In this document: positions 18,189 through 26,262 of the stretch, in pieces
Position numbering within the stretch: the stretch's first letter is position 1
Layout: the number at the start of each line of letters is the position of its first letter
Assembly: GCF_001974875.1 (NCBI RefSeq)
Contig: NZ_MTQD01000009.1
Coordinates: forward strand, 1 to 64,000
Source of the DNA: Pseudoalteromonas sp. EB27
GTDB taxonomy: Bacteria > Pseudomonadota > Gammaproteobacteria > Enterobacterales > Alteromonadaceae
Length of the DNA stretch: 64,000 nt
Direction of reading: 5' to 3'
Made by a program: the position numbers and the translations under genes
The notes under the pieces: model-generated
Told to the model about the DNA's origin: nothing
The model's database searches: none
The model's input: only the letters and a program-made list of their open reading frames with translations

Positions 18189-21100
18189 ATGTCTGCTAAC
18201 TTATCAAAAAATGATTTAATGGCTATTTTTGAAGAAATTAAAAATGAGCAGGCTACCCAGTTTCCTCTGTCTGAACGCTTTATTAAAAAACTTTTCCGTC
18301 AAAATGTCCTAGATAAAGGAAAAGAATATTATAAAAAAGGCCAGATCACTTGGTTAGAACACACGCCTAATTTTTCTGTTGTTGACTCTACTGTTCAAGT
18401 TGATAACGGATCATCGTTTAACCAACGTATTGAGATCAGTAAAGTACCAACTGGTTATTCTGTTGATACGCACTGTACATGTAATGCAAAAACCAAATGT
18501 CGACACCTGGCCGCTATTTTATTTAAGCTTAAAATTGAGCATTCTGGCGAGTACGGTGAAGATTACTTTATTAATGACTGGTTTAGCGAATTAAGCGCAC
18601 TTAAAAGTGGTGAGCAAAATATACCTTCGCAAGTGTTATTGTTTGTATTAGATATTGAAAATAACAAAGTATTTTTAACGCCTAAAATAGCGAATGTTGA
18701 GACTAAAAAGAATTATACATTAGGCCGAAACTTAACCGAGCAGCAGTTAAATAGTTTTGTAACGCCGAGTGATTTACTCGAAAGTGACTTTAGATTATTT
18801 AGTTGGATACGCTCACAAAATGCAGTGGGAAGTATTGAGCTAAAAGGTCAATGGGGCTTTAGTGCCTTACAACAACTTATAGCTACAGAACGCTTGTTTT
18901 TTCAGCGCTCTCGAGTACCAATAAAAGCACAATCGGGCCAAGCATTAAGTTTTAGTTGGGAGCAAGATAAAGACCTTTCTCAATTAGTTATTAAGCTTGA
19001 GCAAACTCAAAACTGGGCTTTATTAAAAACAACACCACCTACTTACCTCGATTTGGATCATTTAAAAGCGGGTCGTCTTCGCACACCATTAAGTGCAGAC
19101 GAAATAGCACATTTACAAACTATGCCTGCTTTGCACGATGCTAATTTTGATCGAATTTACAAACAACTTGCCGATAATTTTGGCGCAGGTGTAATACCTC
19201 ATCCTACTAACTTGCAGCCAACGTTACCTAAAATCTCTAGTAATGCTGTTTTAAAAGTAACGATGGGCGATCAAGGTTTATCACTTTCGTTATTATTTAA
19301 GTATAAAAATAAAAATTATTTAGCGGGTTCTGCACCTGCAAGTACTATTAATAGTGCTTTTGAAAATACAGTAACGAATGAGCTAATAAACCTAGGATTT
19401 GAATTTTGTAAAGGGGGTTTACAAAGTGAACTTGTATTTACAAAGCATTCTCCTATCCATTTGCATTGGCTTATATACGAAGTATTTCCTGGTTTTAAAC
19501 AACGTGGTTGGCAGGTAAGTGTAAGTAAAGTAACGAGTCCTAATCCGCAGTGTGAAGTTAGCTTACATGTACACCGTGCTGCAGGGCATCAAATGCACTG
19601 TAAAGTACTGCTATGTGATGCAAAAGCAGCTCTTTTATTTACTAATACAGATCCGCTATATCAGTCGTTAAACCGACAAAGTGAGTTATTTTACTACTAT
19701 CCACTCGGTCGTGAATTTGGAGTTATTAATAAGTCTGCAATTAACTTATTAGATGAATTTAAAGAGCGTTTTGAGTTTGTAAAAACACGGGACGAATTTA
19801 ATATTCCGCTTTCGTACTTGCCAGAGCTTGTAAAGCACACAGCCATAAACGTAGAGTTGCATGACGACTCGCTTGAGCGATACTTGCAAGAGCTAAACAA
19901 TACCGATACCGCAATGCCAAAGCTTTCTTTACATGGCTTGAATGACTCGGTAACTCTTCGTGAGTACCAACAGCAAGGTGTTGACTGGCTTAGTTTTTTA
20001 AAGCGTCATAAATTAGGTGGTATTTTAGCTGATGACATGGGGCTTGGGAAAACACTGCAAGTTATTGCGTTTTTAGCGAGCACGTTTAATCGTCCGCAAG
20101 CGGGTCCTACACTAATTGTATGTCCAACTAGCTTGGTGAGTAATTGGGAAAATGAAATTACTAAGTTTGCTAAAAGTTTAAAAGTTACCACTATTTTTGG
20201 ATCAAACCGTAACGAACCTTTACAACACTTAGCACAAGCCCAATGCATACTCACTACATACCCATTGTTAAAACGTGATATAGCTTATTACTCGCCTTTA
20301 TATTTTGAAAATATAATTCTCGATGAAGCTCAATACATTAAAAACGATACCGCACAGGTGTCGCGATTAGTGAAACGTTTAAATGCCGACTTTAAACTTT
20401 GTTTAAGTGGTACTCCAATCGAGAATAATTTACTTGAGCTTAAATCGTTACTCGATTTTGCTATGCCATCTTTACTTGGTTCTCAAGCTCACTTTAAGCT
20501 GCATTTTCAAACGCCTATTGAGCGTGAAGCTGATATGGAGAGAGCTGAGCAGTTAAAAGCGTTAATTATGCCCTTTATAATGCGCCGCACTAAAGCACAA
20601 GTAGCGCAAGAGCTTCCCGAAAAAACAGAGCTAACTAAAGAATTTGAGTTTGAGCCTAAGCAAAAAGAAATGTATCAGGGCATTACACGTTCATTAGAAG
20701 AAAAGCTAATCGACTTATTTGCTGAGCAAGGTGCACAAAAAAGTAAGCTTGCATTTTTAGAGGCGTTATTAAAACTTAGGCAAATTTGCTGTCACCCTAA
20801 ATTAATAGATCCAGATACTCAGGCTGGTTCTGCTAAGCTTGAATGGTTAACAACACACTTACCGCTTATGTTAAGTCTCGGTCGTAAAATTATTATATTT
20901 AGTCAGTTTACATCGGCACTCGATTTAATAGCCCAACGCCTTGAAGAAACAAATATTAACTTTAGTATGCTTACAGGCCAAACGCGCCACAGAGATAAAG
21001 TAATCGACGAGTTTACCAGTGGTAAAACATCTGTGTTTTTAATTAGCTTAAAAGCCGGCGGTACAGGCCTTAACCTAACACAAGCCGATACCGTTATTCA

Positions 21101-21335
21101 CTTTGATCCATGGTGGAACCCTGCCGTAGAAAAGCAAGCGACTGATAGAGCTTACCGTATTGGCCAAACTAACCCGGTATTTGTTTATAAGCTCATAATG
21201 AATAATTCAATAGAGCAAAAAGTGTTTAAAATGCAACAAGACAAACAAGCTCTTGTAGATGCGTTATTTACTGATAAATCAATGAGCTTTACTAAATTTG
21301 ATGAACAACAAATGTTATCGCTAATTAAAAGTTAA
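18189..21335 (+). CDS. SWIM zinc-finger Snf2-family ATPase/helicase
   Basis: A 1048-residue SWI2/SNF2 protein. Near residues 95-110 there is a SWIM zinc finger, CTCNAKTKCRH (C-x-C-xn-C-x-H). The motor follows in the last 450 residues: ADDMGLGKTLQ (motif I), TTYPLLKRD, ILDEAQYIKN (motif II, DEAQ variant), LSGTPIENNL (III), IIFSQFTS, AGGTGLNLTQADTVIHFDPWWNP (V, in two parts) and QATDRAYRIGQ (VI). Such proteins move along double-stranded DNA and remodel bound protein; the bacterial SWIM class is poorly studied. It follows the iteron block directly, which makes a role in replication or segregation conceivable but unproved. A perfect TGTAAA-GGGGG-TTTACA palindrome lies inside the gene at 19407. 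Confidence 0.92.
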   Translation: MSANLSKNDLMAIFEEIKNEQATQFPLSERFIKKLFRQNVLDKGKEYYKKGQITWLEHTPNFSVVDSTVQVDNGSSFNQRIEISKVPTGYSVDTHCTCNAKTKCRHLAAILFKLKIEHSGEYGEDYFINDWFSELSALKSGEQNIPSQVLLFVLDIENNKVFLTPKIANVETKKNYTLGRNLTEQQLNSFVTPSDLLESDFRLFSWIRSQNAVGSIELKGQWGFSALQQLIATERLFFQRSRVPIKAQSGQALSFSWEQDKDLSQLVIKLEQTQNWALLKTTPPTYLDLDHLKAGRLRTPLSADEIAHLQTMPALHDANFDRIYKQLADNFGAGVIPHPTNLQPTLPKISSNAVLKVTMGDQGLSLSLLFKYKNKNYLAGSAPASTINSAFENTVTNELINLGFEFCKGGLQSELVFTKHSPIHLHWLIYEVFPGFKQRGWQVSVSKVTSPNPQCEVSLHVHRAAGHQMHCKVLLCDAKAALLFTNTDPLYQSLNRQSELFYYYPLGREFGVINKSAINLLDEFKERFEFVKTRDEFNIPLSYLPELVKHTAINVELHDDSLERYLQELNNTDTAMPKLSLHGLNDSVTLREYQQQGVDWLSFLKRHKLGGILADDMGLGKTLQVIAFLASTFNRPQAGPTLIVCPTSLVSNWENEITKFAKSLKVTTIFGSNRNEPLQHLAQAQCILTTYPLLKRDIAYYSPLYFENIILDEAQYIKNDTAQVSRLVKRLNADFKLCLSGTPIENNLLELKSLLDFAMPSLLGSQAHFKLHFQTPIEREADMERAEQLKALIMPFIMRRTKAQVAQELPEKTELTKEFEFEPKQKEMYQGITRSLEEKLIDLFAEQGAQKSKLAFLEALLKLRQICCHPKLIDPDTQAGSAKLEWLTTHLPLMLSLGRKIIIFSQFTSALDLIAQRLEETNINFSMLTGQTRHRDKVIDEFTSGKTSVFLISLKAGGTGLNLTQADTVIHFDPWWNPAVEKQATDRAYRIGQTNPVFVYKLIMNNSIEQKVFKMQQDKQALVDALFTDKSMSFTKFDEQQMLSLIKS
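19407..19423. repeat. 17-bp palindrome TGTAAA-G5-TTTACA (in gene)
   Basis: TGTAAAGGGGGTTTACA, perfect half-sites around a five-G core, inside the helicase gene. One of six related copies in the window (others at 28031, 32214, 46441, 55961 and 58187). Confidence 0.6.
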
Positions 21336-21403
21336 ATTGCTCTAAAAAGTTTTGATCTTTTTATGAACTTAATTTAAAAAGTGGCGTCTACTATTATGCT
21401 TGT

Positions 21404-21503
21404 TGATTAATTGCAGTTAATACAAGTTTTCATGTTGATTCCCCCCATTTAATTACTAATTTTAGTAATGATTGAGCCAGCCCATTTTGAGTTGGCTTTT
21501 TTT
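21404..21503 (+). ncRNA. Putative small RNA, array copy 1
   Basis: Predicted ~100-nt transcript. TATTAT (-10) is at 21392-21397, with a weak -35 (TTAATT) 17 bp before it. Inside are TTAATTGCAGTTAA, UUCCCCCCA with six C at 21441-21446, a 7-bp hairpin ATTACTA/TAGTAAT (21452-21469), and a terminator stem GCCAGC/GTTGGC with seven T (21476-21503). The C-run is presented between structures and could pair with G-rich targets. Transcript ends are inferred. Confidence 0.55.
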
Positions 21504-21594
21504 ATGCCTAAAATTTAGTGTGCTGCACTTATTTAAAAAGTTTTGATCTTTTTATGAACTTAATCCAAAAAGTGGCGTCTACTATTATGCTTGT

Positions 21595-21694
21595 TGATTA
21601 ATTGCAGTTAATACAAGTTTTCATGTTGATTCCCCCCATTTAGTTACTAATTTTAGTAATGATTGAGCCAGCCCATTTTGAGTTGGCTTTTTTT
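21595..21694 (+). ncRNA. Putative small RNA, array copy 2
   Basis: Same layout as copy 1, shifted by 191 bp: -10 TATTAT at 21583-21588, six-C run, hairpin TTACTA/TAGTAA, terminator ending at 21694. It differs from copy 1 at only a few bases, mostly outside the predicted RNA. Confidence 0.55.
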
Positions 21695-21785
21695 ATGCCC
21701 AAAATTTAGCGTGCAGCACTTATTTAAAAAGTTTTGATCTTTTTATGAACTTAATCCAAAAAGTGGCGTCTACTATTATGCTTGT

Positions 21786-21885
21786 TGATTAATTGCAGTT
21801 AATACAAGTTTTCATGTTGATTCCCCCCATTTAGTTACTAATTTTAGTAATGATTGAGCCAGCCCATTTTGAGTTGGCTTTTTTT
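21786..21885 (+). ncRNA. Putative small RNA, array copy 3
   Basis: Practically identical to copy 2; -10 TATTAT at 21774-21779 and terminator ending at 21885. The near-identity of copies 2 and 3 points to recent duplication or gene conversion. Confidence 0.55.
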
Positions 21886-21975
21886 ATGCCCAAAATTTAG
21901 CGTGCAGCACTTAATTTAAAAATTTTATTTTTTTATGAACTTAATTCAAAGAGCGGCGTCTACTATAATGCTTGT

Positions 21976-22075
21976 TGATTAATTGCAGTTAATACAGGTT
22001 TTATGTTGATTTCCCCTTATTTGATTACTAATTTTAGTAATGATTAAGCCAGTTCATTTTGAACTGGCTTTTTTT
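21976..22075 (+). ncRNA. Putative small RNA, array copy 4 (diverged)
   Basis: The -10 is a perfect TATAAT (21964-21969). The C-run is reduced to four. The terminator stem has changed on both sides: GCCAGTTC/GAACTGGC replaces GCCAGC/GTTGGC, so a C-G pair became U-A and a G-U became G-C. The 7-bp hairpin is unchanged. This pattern is what selection on RNA structure produces. Confidence 0.55.
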
Positions 22076-22181
22076 ATGCCCATAATTTGATTTGTTTAAA
22101 TCAATCTGAATAAAAATAAATAATCTTTTGTAAATTATTTTGAATTAATTATTTTGTTTTCCGGTCTACTCTAATGCCTGT

Positions 22182-22322
22182 TGTTATATAGCCTCACCCA
22201 GTAATATTAGTTATTTTGGTGATTATGTATTTAAGTTGCAGCTTGCTCAGGCACATGTTGATTTTCCCTTTGATTACTTAATTTAGTAATATTTGACCAG
22301 CTTATTTTGAGCTGGTTTTTTT
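22182..22322 (+). ncRNA. Putative small RNA, array copy 5 (longer, most diverged)
   Basis: Promoter-like GGTCTACTCTAATGCCTG (-10 TCTAAT at 22170-22175) keeps the array signature, but about 40 extra bases follow it. The C-run is three. Terminator stem ACCAGCT/AGCTGGT again covaries with the other copies (outer G-C became A-U). It may have a different start or function from copies 1-4. Confidence 0.45.
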
Positions 22323-22344
22323 ATGTCTGTAATTTCTTTGCTCC

Positions 22345-22365
22345 CCTACTTCTATTGCCTGTTAT
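22345..22365 (+). promoter_or_regulatory. Array-type promoter box before rmuC
   Basis: CCTACTTCTATTGCCTGTT resembles the copy 5 box (CTACTCTAATGCCTGTT) and lies about 45 bp before rmuC. It may be the rmuC promoter or a remnant of a sixth unit. Confidence 0.4.
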
Positions 22366-22406
22366 TGGTTATGATGGCATGTCTCTAAATTTTATAAGTT
22401 TATTTT

Positions 22407-23873
22407 ATGCTCACTCAAGTACTCACTAATATTGATTGGCTAAGCGCCGGTGCTGGTGTTGCGTTAGGCGCCCTATTTTACGGCGTTGTATCAACACAGC
22501 TTCGCAAAAAGTTACATCTACAAATAAGCGAACAGCAGCAACAGCTTTCCCTATTACAAAATCAATTTGATAATAAAGAGCTGCAATATAGCGCCTTGCA
22601 AGAAGATCACGAACTGCTAGAGCATACTCACCAAGAACAGCGCGACGAAGCCCAGCATTTTAAAACGCGTTTTAGCGAACAAGAAAAACAAAGCGTTCAA
22701 TACAATCATTTTTGGCGCAAAGCCGAAGGCGAGCTTGCAGCGCTTCGCGAGCAATATAATCAACGCGATGTTGAATATAATAATATGCGCACCACCCTTG
22801 AGCAAAAACAACAAAACTTTACCGAGCAACTCGCGCAAATTGAGCAAAGTAAAAATATGCTCAAAAAAGAATTTGAAAACCTAGCCAATAAAATTCTAGA
22901 AGAAAAATCACAAAGCTTTAAAACCTTAAATCAAGAAAGCATTGAACAATTATTAAAACCGGTTCAAGGCGAGCTAAAAGGCTTTAGAGAAAAAATGGAG
23001 TCAATACACGTTGAAGATATAAAACAACGTACTGCGCTCAAAACCGAATTACTGCATTTACAGGCTAAAAGCCAAGCTATAACAGATCAAGCCGACAAGC
23101 TCAGTAACGCGCTACAAGGGCAAAAGAAAACCCAAGGTAATTGGGGCGAACTTATGCTCGAAAACGTCTTAGATAGCGCTGGCTTACGTGCAGGCGTTGA
23201 TTATAAACGCGAAGTGTCGTTTAACACTGAAGATGGTCGTTTGCGCCCTGATGTAGTTGTTTACTTACCACAAGGTCGCCACTTAGTCATTGATGCTAAA
23301 ACATCATTAAATGCTTATACGCGTTACGTAAACGCTGAAAATGAGCTAGATGCTAATCAAGCAATTAAAGAGCATGTGAACGCTGTTACAGCGCGTATTA
23401 ATGAGCTTGCGAGTAAATCGTACGACCGTTTACCAGGTATTAACTCGCCAGAAGTTGTGGTTATGTTTGTACCAATAGAATCAGCTTTTGTAGAAGCACT
23501 TAAATATCAAAGTGATATTTACCAACAAGCAATCGAAAAAAATATACTGGTAGCCACACCCACTACCCTGCTTACTAGTTTAAATATTGTGAAACAGCTT
23601 TGGCGTTTTGAAGAGCAAACCAAATATTCAAAAGAGCTTGCAAATCGGGCTGAGCGCTTTTATAACAAGCTCAATGGCTTTTTATTGAGTATGGAAGGTG
23701 TTGGTAAGCAGCTTGATAAAGCCAAAGAAAGCTACGATAAAGCATTTTCGCAATTATACCGTGGTAAAGGTAATCTAATTAAACAAGCATCTGAATTTAA
23801 AGAGCTTGGTGTATCGGTACAAAAAGAGTTACCTAATGAAAGTGTTGAACGCGCGCAGCTAGAGCTTGATTAA
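22407..23873 (+). CDS. rmuC: DNA recombination protein RmuC
   Basis: A 488-residue RmuC. There is a short N-terminal membrane segment (AGAGVALGALFYGVV, residues about 15-29), then a coiled coil rich in Gln and Glu to about residue 210. The conserved nuclease-like domain has QGNWGELMLENVLDSAGLR-type residues near 246-264, LRPDVVVYLPQGRHLVIDAK near 278-297 and FVPIESAFVEAL. In E. coli, RmuC limits DNA inversions at short inverted repeats. It is the first gene after the repeat array. Family call is firm; the biochemical activity is not well known. Confidence 0.95.
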   Translation: MLTQVLTNIDWLSAGAGVALGALFYGVVSTQLRKKLHLQISEQQQQLSLLQNQFDNKELQYSALQEDHELLEHTHQEQRDEAQHFKTRFSEQEKQSVQYNHFWRKAEGELAALREQYNQRDVEYNNMRTTLEQKQQNFTEQLAQIEQSKNMLKKEFENLANKILEEKSQSFKTLNQESIEQLLKPVQGELKGFREKMESIHVEDIKQRTALKTELLHLQAKSQAITDQADKLSNALQGQKKTQGNWGELMLENVLDSAGLRAGVDYKREVSFNTEDGRLRPDVVVYLPQGRHLVIDAKTSLNAYTRYVNAENELDANQAIKEHVNAVTARINELASKSYDRLPGINSPEVVVMFVPIESAFVEALKYQSDIYQQAIEKNILVATPTTLLTSLNIVKQLWRFEEQTKYSKELANRAERFYNKLNGFLLSMEGVGKQLDKAKESYDKAFSQLYRGKGNLIKQASEFKELGVSVQKELPNESVERAQLELD

Positions 23874-23934
23874 ATTTGTTAAGTGTTTTCATTTAAGTAT
23901 GCTAAATAATGTACGTTAGAAATCAGAGGTGTTT

Positions 23935-24126
23935 ATGAATAATAAGATTATAGGTATTGTTTTAATCGTTATAGGTATCGCTTTAATTATGTGGGGATAT
24001 GACGTATATGATGCGGCAGCTTCGCAGTTAAGCCGTGCATTTAGTGGTGATACACCAATAGAAGCATGGGCGGGTTTTATTGGCGGTGCTGTTTGTGTGT
24101 TAATTGGTATTAAAAAGCTTAAGTAA
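23935..24126 (+). CDS. DUF3185-like small membrane protein
   Basis: A 63-residue protein with two membrane segments (IIGIVLIVIGIALIMWGY and the C-terminal FIGGAVCVLIGI) around a short polar loop with SQLSRAFSGDTP, the pattern of DUF3185. I choose ATG 23935, because AGAGG at 23925-23929 is then 5 bases away; an upstream in-frame GTG at 23929 would overlap that ribosome site. Role unknown. Confidence 0.75.
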   Translation: MNNKIIGIVLIVIGIALIMWGYDVYDAAASQLSRAFSGDTPIEAWAGFIGGAVCVLIGIKKLK

Positions 24127-24135
24127 CATAAATAA

Positions 24136-24162
24136 AATACAGCTTACTAAATAAGCTGTATT
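24136..24162. terminator. Hairpin between DUF3185 and merR genes
   Basis: Perfect 11-bp stem AATACAGCTTA / TAAGCTGTATT with a five-base loop, placed between convergent genes. T-runs are short, so a moderate terminator. Confidence 0.7.
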
Positions 24163-24165
24163 AGT

Positions 24166-24573
24166 TTATTCGTAATCCATCATTTTTAGTAATTCATTTA
24201 ATTTACTTTCTGGCAGGCATTCGCCTTTATCCCAATAAGAGTTTAGTAGCGCAGTTAAACTGCCAATACGCTGTGATTTTTTCTGCATTTGCTCAATCAA
24301 AATGTCAGCTTCTTTTTGTTTTTTTTCTAAACGTTCGATTATTACTGTGTGGTTTAGCTCGCCGTTTTCGTTACGTAATAAAGGTATTTCGTTGAGTGAA
24401 AACCCCAAGCTTTGTGAAAATTTAATTAATTGCAGTTTTTCTAAGTTTTGTTGGGTGTACAGCCTATAACCATTAGCACTGCGAGTGGTTGGTGCTAATA
24501 ACCCTTTGCTTTCGTAAAAACGAATAGTGCTGGCAGGTATTTTGGTAAGTTTTGCAAGTTCGCCTATTTTCAT
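24166..24573 (-). CDS. MerR-family transcriptional regulator
   Basis: About 135 residues, starting at ATG 24573 (MKIGELAKLTKIPASTIRFY). The frame can be extended to a TTG at 24621, but that would read through the operator, so it is rejected. The N-terminal winged HTH (residues 1-70, TIRFYESKGLLAPTTRSANG YRLY in two parts) is followed by a dimer helix and a short tail without a Cys metal-binding set. It is therefore more like aldehyde/redox-sensing MerR proteins than metal sensors. It is divergent from an old yellow enzyme gene and very likely controls it through the 19-bp-spaced promoter at 24611-24641. Confidence 0.88.
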   Translation of the reverse strand: MKIGELAKLTKIPASTIRFYESKGLLAPTTRSANGYRLYTQQNLEKLQLIKFSQSLGFSLNEIPLLRNENGELNHTVIIERLEKKQKEADILIEQMQKKSQRIGSLTALLNSYWDKGECLPESKLNELLKMMDYE

Positions 24574-24610
24574 AACTAATAATAACTCCACTTTACATAA
24601 ACTTAGTAGG

Positions 24611-24641
24611 TTGACCTTCAAGCTAACTTTAAGGTTATAGT
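24611..24641 (+). promoter_or_regulatory. MerR-type promoter/operator
   Basis: -35 TTGACC (24611-24616) and -10 TATAGT (24636-24641) are 19 bp apart, the over-long spacing of MerR-activated promoters. Between them is a dyad, ACCTTCAAG (24614-24622) facing CTTTAAGGT (24627-24635), with a single mismatch. It points toward the flavoprotein gene at 24674. Confidence 0.8.
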
Positions 24642-24673
24642 TGTTTTAATGTCAATTTAATTAGCAAATAATT

Positions 24674-25912
24674 ATGCGCAACCCTGTGTTTACCTCCTTT
24701 ACCTTGTTAAGTGGTTTAGTATTAAAAAATCGTATTGCCAAAGCCGCTATGGAAGAAAACCTAGCACAAGAGGACCAAACGCCCTCCCAAGCACTTAAAA
24801 ACGTTTATAGCGCATGGGCTAAAGGCGGTACAGGGCTAATTATTACCGGCAATGTAATGGTTGATCATTTAGCAATGACAGGCCCAGGTGGCCTTGTGCT
24901 TGAGCAAAGCACCGATATTACAGCCTTTGCCGAGCTTGCTCGTTTATCAAAGCAAAATAATTGCAAAGTGGTGATGCAAATTAATCACCCTGGTAGGCAA
25001 GTATTTAAAAAAATGGGCGGAAAAGCCCTATCTGCTTCAAATGTTGCACTTAATATGGGTAAGCACTCGCACTTATTTGGCGTACCAAGGGCAATGACGC
25101 AAACCGACATTGACGATGTTATTACCCGCTTTACACAAACTGCACTACAAGCCGAAAAAGCCGGTTTTAATGGCGTACAAATACATGCAGCGCATGGCTA
25201 TTTACTTGCTCAGTTTTTATCGCCACTTACCAATAAGCGCGACGATAAATGGGGTGGCAACCTACAAAATAGAGCCCGCTTACTTCTCGAAATAACTCGC
25301 AGTATTAAAGCAACTTGTTCCCCTACCTTTTCGGTTTCGGTAAAGTTAAACTCTGCTGATTTTCAGCGAGGTGGGTTTGAACCCAGTGACGCGCAAGTTG
25401 TAGTGGATTTATTGAATGAACTCAATGTTGATTTTGTGGAGTTATCGGGTGGTAGTTACGAAGCACCTGCCATGCAAGGTAAAACAGGTGACCAACGCAC
25501 ACTTGCCCGCGAAGCATACTTTTTAGAGTTTGCAAAAGCGATTAGCCACCGCTCATCAATCCCAATAATGACCACTGGTGGCATTAGTCGCTTATCTATA
25601 GCCAACAACGTGATTGAAAGTGGAGTGGCCCTCGTGGGTATTGCCACTGCGCTTGCATACCAACCAAATTTAGTAAACAAATGGCAAAACGAGCCACTGC
25701 AACTAGCCGTATTACCCAGTGTTACTTGGCAAGATAAATCCCTCGCAGGGCTTGCCACTATGGCACTGGTAAAAAGGCAAATACGACGTATAGGCGAAGG
25801 TAAGCCTGTAAAAATAAATGCTTCACCAATATTTACTTTAATTAGCGACCAACTACGTTCGGTTAAATTAACTAAGCGTTACCGAAAACGCTTTGCTAGT
25901 GAGATTAACTAA
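24674..25912 (+). CDS. NADH:flavin oxidoreductase (old yellow enzyme family)
   Basis: A 412-residue FMN-dependent enzyme of the OYE/2,4-dienoyl-CoA reductase N-domain type. Seen: NRIAKAAMEEN (flavin site), VVMQINHPGRQ (near 97-107), GFNGVQIHAAHGYLLAQFLSPLTNKRDD (His-x-x-His region, near 165-192), VSVKLNSADFQRGGF and the C-terminal phosphate grip PIMTTGGISR with GIATALAYQP. It reduces electrophilic alkenes with NAD(P)H; the natural substrate is unknown. No Fe-S or NADH domain is attached. Its promoter has a MerR-type operator shared with the divergent regulator, so it is probably induced by electrophiles. Confidence 0.9.
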   Translation: MRNPVFTSFTLLSGLVLKNRIAKAAMEENLAQEDQTPSQALKNVYSAWAKGGTGLIITGNVMVDHLAMTGPGGLVLEQSTDITAFAELARLSKQNNCKVVMQINHPGRQVFKKMGGKALSASNVALNMGKHSHLFGVPRAMTQTDIDDVITRFTQTALQAEKAGFNGVQIHAAHGYLLAQFLSPLTNKRDDKWGGNLQNRARLLLEITRSIKATCSPTFSVSVKLNSADFQRGGFEPSDAQVVVDLLNELNVDFVELSGGSYEAPAMQGKTGDQRTLAREAYFLEFAKAISHRSSIPIMTTGGISRLSIANNVIESGVALVGIATALAYQPNLVNKWQNEPLQLAVLPSVTWQDKSLAGLATMALVKRQIRRIGEGKPVKINASPIFTLISDQLRSVKLTKRYRKRFASEIN

Positions 25913-26262
25913 GCTTTAGTATTCATATTTTTTATTTATTAGGTTTTGTTTACTAATTTGTACACATGAATAAATGTAACCATTTTTATGTTGTATAAAT
26001 GAGTATTAAGGCGTGCACCAATTTGGAAGTTTGCTTTTTTATCAAGCTATTAAAGTTCACTATTTTGTGCACTTTAAAGTACTGTACGAGTAAAGAAAAT
26101 AATCATTCCTAAATGTTAATTAAAGTACGTGTTCAGCGCTCGTTAATTTAACCATCTTATTGATAATGTTGGTTTTTATTGCTTTTCGTTCGCTTGAGTT
26201 TGGTTGGTATTTATACTAGGTTATAGCGTAGATATTTAACCTTACTCAAGGAGAATAGTTAC
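25913..26262. other. Intergenic region before the aldo/keto reductase
   Basis: 350 bp without a gene. It holds the untranslated leader of the reductase with ribosome site AAGGAGAA just before ATG 26263. No terminator with T-run, repeat or recognisable operator was found. Confidence 0.5.

Larger units (their letters stand above)
21344..22322 (+). repeat. Tandem array of five ~191-bp units
   Basis: Copies begin at 21344, 21535, 21726, about 21917 and about 22090. The first three repeat at exactly 191 bp, and copies 2 and 3 are nearly identical. Copy 4 is diverged and copy 5 strongly diverged, with an insertion. Every unit has the same layout: promoter-like box GTCTACTATTATGC, TTAATTGCAGTTAA, a C-run, a small hairpin and a terminator. 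Divergence rises with distance from the helicase gene. It is not an IS (no ORF, no terminal inverted repeats) and not CRISPR (unit too long, no spacers). Confidence 0.85.

Noticed and set aside
21344..22322. The 191-bp repeats as a CRISPR array or insertion sequence
   Set aside because: Units are contiguous with no variable spacers, have no ORF, and each contains a promoter-like box and terminator.
24574..24621. TTG 24621 as start of the MerR gene
   Set aside because: It would add 16 residues before the conserved MKIGELA start and overlap the operator.
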